NCBI RefSeq assembly: GCF_009857505.1
Contig: NZ_WWCP01000017.1
Span: forward strand, 1 to 64,000
DNA: 64,000 nucleotides
Reading direction: 5' to 3'
From: Duganella lactea
GTDB taxonomy: Bacteria > Pseudomonadota > Gammaproteobacteria > Burkholderiales > Burkholderiaceae_D
The translations under genes and the position numbers were made by a program. Positions 59,932 through 64,000 of this stretch are shown here, one piece after another. Each line of letters starts with the position of its first letter. Position 1 is the stretch's first letter. The notes under the pieces are model-generated. The model was not told the DNA's origin. It was given only the letters and a program-made list of their open reading frames with translations, and did no database searches.

Positions 59932-60558
59932 TTATTCCGCTTTTTGCTGCGACGGCGCGCTGCCGAACAGTGCCGCCACCAGCGGATCGCGCATCACCGG
60001 GCCGCGGTTGACGCGGATCGCGTAGTGGGTGTCGTCGGCCAGAATGTGGAAGTGACGGCCGCTGCCCGCCATCGCTTGCTCGCGCAGGCCCGGACGCTCC
60101 TTGCGCGGTGGCGCGCCTTCACGCTTCGGCTGGGCGATGGCCGCGAGGAAGGCGGCGATGCGCTCCGGGTCCGGCGTCAGCTGGTAGACCGCCTTGCCCA
60201 GGTAGGTGGCGGTGCCCTCGACGTAGCGGGCCAACTCGATCACGCCGGCTTCGCGCAGGTCGCGGATGTATTTGCGGGCGCCGGAGGGCGAGAATTTCAG
60301 GAACCAGGCGATTTCGTCGGCCAGCATCTCGTGCATGGACAGCTCGGCAATCAGTTTTTGCATGTTTTCAATACGGCGCAGCGTGGCCGAGGTCGAACGC
60401 ACCCGCTCGATCGACGCCATCGACAGGGCAGGCTTGCGGTCCAGCGGCGCAGGCGTCGAGCGCGCCATCATCACCAGGCGCGCCGTGGTGGAATGCATTT
60501 CCGGCGAGGCTTTCATCTCGTTCTGGACCATGGTTTGTTGTTTGCTGACTGCGTGCAT
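59932..60558 (-). CDS. Winged-helix DNA-binding protein
   Basis: 208 residues from the ATG at 60558 (AAGGAG ribosome site, 7-base gap). A helix-turn-helix around SMHEMLADEIAWFLKFSPSGARKYIRDLREAGVIEL (about 95-130) fits ArsR/MarR-like winged helices, with a wing at VEGTATYLGKAVYQLT. Possibly an autoregulator or a control protein for ompA, whose start lies 290 bases away in the opposite direction. No effector domain recognised. Confidence 0.78.
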   Translation of the reverse strand: MHAVSKQQTMVQNEMKASPEMHSTTARLVMMARSTPAPLDRKPALSMASIERVRSTSATLRRIENMQKLIAELSMHEMLADEIAWFLKFSPSGARKYIRDLREAGVIELARYVEGTATYLGKAVYQLTPDPERIAAFLAAIAQPKREGAPPRKERPGLREQAMAGSGRHFHILADDTHYAIRVNRGPVMRDPLVAALFGSAPSQQKAE

Positions 60559-60848
60559 GGGATCACTCCTTAAATTTAATGCGCGAATTGGTACGGCTTG
60601 ACCCACAGAATGCCCGCTCGCGCCCCCACAGTCTGTGCGTCAACGAACATTAGTGAAGCATCACTGGTGTTTAAGGTCGGACACGCGGTGTTGGGATAAG
60701 TTTCAGGAAATGTGACGGATTTGATACACCGCAAAGTTTGGTGCGGTAGCGAACGGAAGACCCGCACCATGTCCCCTAATCTTCGGTCCAACAGCGATGC
60801 AACAACATTGCTGGCAATGAAATCTTTTAAACATAACGGGAGCACCCT

Positions 60849-61892
60849 GTGAATAAATCCAAGAAAATCGCCTTAGCCGCAGCAGCACTTTGCGCTTCGT
60901 TCTCCGCCATGGCCCAGCAAGACCCGGTCATCAACCCGTCCTGGTACATCCAGCCGAGCGTCAACGCCGTCAAGCCGGACAAGGATTTCGGCGCTACGGA
61001 CAAGACCGGCTACGGCGCCGGCCTGAAATTCGGTAAGGCCGTCAACGAAAACTGGGATATCCAGACCGGCTACACCTATGGCCGCTCCCGTGAAAACGGC
61101 CAGCGCTACCAGCAGGAAACGCTGGGCGTGGACGGCCTGTACATGTTCTCGCGCAAATCCTTCCGTCCCTTCATCCTGGTCGGTGTCGGCGCGGAACGCG
61201 ACAAAGCCAACCTGATCGGCGACATCGAGCGCCGCAAAACCTCCCCGTACGTCAGCGCCGGCCTCGGCTTCCAGGCCGACCTGAGCGAGCGTGTCGCCTT
61301 GCAGGCCGACATCCGCAACGTGCACGGCTTCATCCGCGGCGATGAATTCCCGAACAGCAAGAGCAACAACTACTACGCGACCGTCGGCCTGAACATCGCC
61401 TTCAACGCGCCACCGCGTCCGGCACCACCTGCGCCGCCAGCACCGCCAGTGGCCGAACCACCACCACCGCCACCAGCGCCGCCAGCACCACCGCCACCAC
61501 CACCAGCGCGCTTCGAGAAGGTGACGATGTCGGCCACCGAGCTGTTCGGCTTCGACAGCGCCAAGCTGAATCCAAACCAGCCTAAGCTGGACGAGATCGC
61601 CAACGTGCTGAATGCCAACCAAAGCATCAACGACGTCACCATCTCCGGTTACGCCGACCGCCTCGGCAACGACAAGTACAACCAGAAGCTGTCCGAGCGC
61701 CGCGCCAATTCGGTCAAGGACTACCTGGTCGCCAAAGGCGTCGCCGCCAACCGTCTGACCGCCGTCGGCAAGGGCGAGTCGAATCCAGTGGTTGAGTGCC
61801 ACGACAAGAAACGCGCCGACCTGATCAAGTGCCTGGAGCCTAACCGCCGCGTCGAGGTGGAACAGATCACCATCGAACGCCGCGTGCAATAA
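60849..61892 (+). CDS. ompA: OmpA-family outer-membrane protein
   Basis: 347 residues from a GTG (GGGAG ribosome site). Signal peptide (about 1-22), an eight-strand beta-barrel (about 25-175), then a Pro/Ala/Glu linker (about 180-222) rich in proline, and a C-terminal OmpA/MotB domain with GFDSAKLNPNQPKLDE and SGYADRLGNDKYNQKLSERRANSV (Asp and Arg that bind peptidoglycan). It links the outer membrane to the cell wall. Terminator at 61907-61937. Confidence 0.93.
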   Translation: MNKSKKIALAAAALCASFSAMAQQDPVINPSWYIQPSVNAVKPDKDFGATDKTGYGAGLKFGKAVNENWDIQTGYTYGRSRENGQRYQQETLGVDGLYMFSRKSFRPFILVGVGAERDKANLIGDIERRKTSPYVSAGLGFQADLSERVALQADIRNVHGFIRGDEFPNSKSNNYYATVGLNIAFNAPPRPAPPAPPAPPVAEPPPPPPAPPAPPPPPPARFEKVTMSATELFGFDSAKLNPNQPKLDEIANVLNANQSINDVTISGYADRLGNDKYNQKLSERRANSVKDYLVAKGVAANRLTAVGKGESNPVVECHDKKRADLIKCLEPNRRVEVEQITIERRVQ

Positions 61893-61906
61893 ACCCTCGT
61901 CACCAC

Positions 61907-61937
61907 AGCCCCGCAACCCTGGTTGCGGGGCTTTTTT
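61907..61937 (+). terminator. Intrinsic terminator of ompA
   Basis: Twelve-base stem (61907-61918 with 61921-61932, loop CT) followed by TTTTTT. It runs into the next gene's start region. Confidence 0.95.
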
Positions 61938-61943
61938 CTTTTT

Positions 61944-62792
61944 ATGACTAAAAAAATGCTCTTCTCGGTGCTGAAATGCACCGTTCTCGAATGGTTTGAA
62001 CACCGCGGCAGCAGCATGGGCGCGGCGTTGGCGTTTTATACGCTGTTCTCGCTGGCGCCGGTGCTGATCCTGGTGCTGGCGATCGCCGGCTGGTTCTACG
62101 GGCCGCAGGCGGCGCAGGGCGAACTGTTCGCGCAACTGCGCGGCCTGGTCGGCGCGCAAGGCGCGGAAGCGATCCAGGCGGTGCTGGCCGGCGCCCGCAA
62201 CAAGGAACAAGGCCTGCTGGCAACGCTGATCGCCAGCGCCCTGCTGCTGTTCGGCGCCACCACCGTGTTCGCCGAGCTCAAGGCCAGTCTGGACGCCATC
62301 TGGCAAGTGCCGCCGCTGACCCGCGGCACCGCATGGGACACCGTGCGCACCCGCCTGCTGTCGTTCGGCATGGTGCTGGTGCTGGCGTTCCTGTTGATGG
62401 TGTCACTGGTGGTCAGCGCGGCGCTGACGCTGCTGGAGAAGTTATGGGGCAGTTACTGGACCGACGCCGGCATGGTGCTGACGGCGATCAATATGGCGAT
62501 CAGCTTCGCGGTGATCGCGGCGCTGTTCGGCGTCATCTTCAAGATGCTGCCGCGTGTAAAGCTGTCGTGGCATGACGTGAGCATCGGCGCGCTGGGTACC
62601 GCCGCCCTGTTCACGCTGGGGAAATATGCGATCGGCGCGTATATCGGCAACAGCGGCGTGGCCGGCAGCTTTGGCGCGGCCGGCTCGATGATCGCCTTGC
62701 TGCTGTGGGTGTATTACTCGGCGCAGATCTTCTTCGTCGGCGCCGAGTTCGCAAGGCAGTATGCCTTGCAGCTGGGATCACTCGCCAAGTAG
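61944..62792 (+). CDS. YihY/BrkB family inner-membrane protein
   Basis: 282 residues with about six membrane helices: SMGAALAFYTLFSLAPVLILVLAIA, LLATLIASALLLFGATTVFAEL, FGMVLVLAFLLMVSLVVSAALTLL, MVLTAINMAISFAVIAALFGVIF, GTAALFTLGKYAIGAYIG, SMIALLLWVYYSAQIFFVGAEF. Once called RNase BN, now known not to be an RNase; function unclear. The ATG lies 7 bases past the ompA terminator T-run with no ribosome site. An ATG at 61956 is an alternative. Confidence 0.9.
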   Translation: MTKKMLFSVLKCTVLEWFEHRGSSMGAALAFYTLFSLAPVLILVLAIAGWFYGPQAAQGELFAQLRGLVGAQGAEAIQAVLAGARNKEQGLLATLIASALLLFGATTVFAELKASLDAIWQVPPLTRGTAWDTVRTRLLSFGMVLVLAFLLMVSLVVSAALTLLEKLWGSYWTDAGMVLTAINMAISFAVIAALFGVIFKMLPRVKLSWHDVSIGALGTAALFTLGKYAIGAYIGNSGVAGSFGAAGSMIALLLWVYYSAQIFFVGAEFARQYALQLGSLAK

Positions 62793-63959
62793 CTCGGCCA
62801 GCACTTCCATCCCCTCAACCCGCTCGGCCACCACCTTGACGATGACAATCACGGGTACGCCGAGCAGCAAGCCCCAGACACCCCACAGCCAGCCCCAGAA
62901 CAGCAGGCTGACAAACACCGCCGCCGCGTTCATGCGCGCGAAGCGACCGGTCATCCAGGTGGTCACGATGGTGCCGATCAGCGTGGCGATGGCCAGCGAG
63001 ATGCCCATCACCAGCAAGCTCATCTGCAAGGACTCGAATTGCAGGAACGACACCAGGCCGGTGGCGATCATGATCAGCAACGGGCCGAAATACGGCATCA
63101 GGTGCAACAGGCCGGCGACGATGGCCCAGGCGCCGGCGTTCTCCAGGCCGATCCAGCGCAGCGCCACCCACATCAGCAGCGCCAGCGCGGCGTTGGTGAC
63201 CAGCAGCATCAGCATGTATTTCTGGATCGAGGTGTTGATGTCGTCCAGGATGTGCACGGTGATCTTCTTCTTGGTCAACGACGGCCCGGTCAGCTTGACC
63301 AGCTTACGCTTGAAGGTATCGCCGGACAGCAGCAGGAAAAACACCAGGAACACCACCATCGTGGCCTGACTCAGAAACCCGGCCACCCCCATCGAACCTG
63401 CCCAGATCCAGTCCATCACCGGGAACACCGACGGCGCCGCCGAGGCCGCCGCACGGCGCGCCGCGCGCCGCTCCTGGGCGTTGGCGGTGGTGGCTTGCTG
63501 CAATTCGCTGGCGACGTCCTGGATGCGCTGTATGGCGCTCGGCCCGCCGCTGTGCAAATGCTGCTGCAGCAGACGCGACAGCTTGTGACCGGCGGTCGGC
63601 AGCTCCTCCATGATCGCCTGGAACTGGCCCTGCACCTTGTCGACCACCAGCACCGAGCCCCCCAGGATGGCGGCGGTCACCAGCGTCACGCCGATCACGC
63701 GCGGCAGGCGCAGGCGCTCCAGCCAGCACACGAGCGGACTGAGCATGTAAGTCAGCAGGATCCCGAGCAGCAGCGGCACCAGGAAGTCGCGCGCCCATTG
63801 CAGCGCCCAGACGAAGGTCACGGTGGCGATCACGCCCAGCGCCAGGCCGCGCGCGTTGACATGCAGGGGAAGACGGGAAGGCAGGATGGGGTGGTGAATC
63901 TCAGCGTCGGCGTGGACCGCCTGTGCTTGAGTCGGTGGAAGATCGACAGGCTGGTTCAT
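62778..63959 (-). CDS. AI-2E family transporter (permease)
   Basis: 393 residues with about eight membrane helices: ALGVIATVTFVWALQWARDFLVPLLLGILLTYML, a central soluble stretch (about 115-180) with an Ala/Arg-rich segment, then VFLVFFLLLSGDTFKRKLVKLTG and the C-terminal bundle with LLHLMPYFGPLLIMIATGLVSFLQF and FWGWLWGVWGLLLGVPVIVIVKVVAERV. The family exports AI-2 or transports ions; specific ligand unknown. Converges with YihY, overlapping by 15 bases. Confidence 0.92.
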   Translation of the reverse strand: MNQPVDLPPTQAQAVHADAEIHHPILPSRLPLHVNARGLALGVIATVTFVWALQWARDFLVPLLLGILLTYMLSPLVCWLERLRLPRVIGVTLVTAAILGGSVLVVDKVQGQFQAIMEELPTAGHKLSRLLQQHLHSGGPSAIQRIQDVASELQQATTANAQERRAARRAAASAAPSVFPVMDWIWAGSMGVAGFLSQATMVVFLVFFLLLSGDTFKRKLVKLTGPSLTKKKITVHILDDINTSIQKYMLMLLVTNAALALLMWVALRWIGLENAGAWAIVAGLLHLMPYFGPLLIMIATGLVSFLQFESLQMSLLVMGISLAIATLIGTIVTTWMTGRFARMNAAAVFVSLLFWGWLWGVWGLLLGVPVIVIVKVVAERVEGMEVLAELLGE

Positions 63960-64000
63960 GATGACTCACAAAGAGGACGCCGGCGCGCGCCGCCGCGGAC

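Noticed and set aside
60576-60845. An 89-residue minus-strand frame before ompA
   Set aside because: No ribosome site, no motif, and it crosses the ompA promoter region; likely chance.
61424-61512. Repetitive ccaccgcca tract
   Set aside because: It encodes the ordinary Pro-rich linker of OmpA, not a CRISPR or mobile repeat.

Overview
This is a GC-rich, gene-dense chromosomal segment from a betaproteobacterium of the order Burkholderiales, most probably family Oxalobacteraceae (Massilia/Duganella/Janthinobacterium type). The evidence is the hemC-hemD-hemX-hemY order divergent from ppc, an RpoD with a long Ala/Lys-rich N-terminal extension, PHA-granule (phasin-like) proteins, and trmJ divergent from suhB. 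That assignment is an inference from gene content; no rRNA or other marker is present. I saw no tRNA, rRNA, CRISPR array, prophage or complete insertion sequence.

Layout. 1-4239: haem genes hemC, hemD, hemX, hemY (minus), with a long perfect palindrome just past hemY. 4409-7246: ppc. 7277-8664: PQQ-type sugar dehydrogenase and a half-length GFA protein. 8748-11207: rpoD. 11208-11612: a 405-base gap with a candidate small RNA, followed by a ProQ-family RNA chaperone, an RNase D-like exonuclease and two cytochromes c (11613-14765). 14762-18906: PilT-like ATPase, an rlmI remnant, an adhesin-like DUF2807 protein, a membrane-anchored unknown and an alpha/beta hydrolase without its nucleophile. 18922-31081 is the metabolic centre: IclR regulator, Na+/solute symporter, porin, two tandem FAD-dehydrogenase complexes (Tat-signal small subunit, GMC flavoprotein with Fe-S cysteines, triheme cytochrome c) and a chemoreceptor, all on the minus strand. 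A divergent semialdehyde dehydrogenase (31301-32746) shares twin palindromic operators with iclR. This reads as one regulated unit for sensing, importing and periplasmically oxidising a sugar-like compound.

32748-36504: an Rpn-family nuclease with an apparent intragenic second gene, then yaeQ, purU and a curA-like reductase. 36569-40360: phasin, KGG stress protein, and modABC-modE with a ModE-like half-site at modA. 40536-43984: small enzymes and regulators (YgjP-type metalloprotease, LOG-family protein, TetR, PHA-granule protein). 44043-49204: a sensor kinase overlapping a 1221-residue protein with three receiver domains plus GAF, PAS, GGDEF and EAL. 49276-52385: lipase-like hydrolase and a third GMC dehydrogenase with Tat-signal partner. 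52473-56623: trmJ, suhB, rhlE and hyi, with a second long palindrome between rhlE and hyi. 56693-63959: lipoprotein, DksA-like protein, MtfA-like peptidase with a small overlapping gene, winged-helix regulator, OmpA, YihY and an AI-2E-type permease.

Strongest leads: (1) a family of palindromes sharing GTGTCAGGTCTGACA, each 4-7 bases after a stop codon, two of which differ by paired compensatory changes; (2) an in-frame, strongly ribosome-bound internal start and candidate promoter inside the Rpn gene, fitting the published intragenic-antitoxin architecture; (3) a candidate sRNA/attenuator upstream of rpoD with a duplicated C/U-rich anti-Shine-Dalgarno motif, beside a ProQ gene; (4) the twin-operator IclR sugar-oxidation unit.
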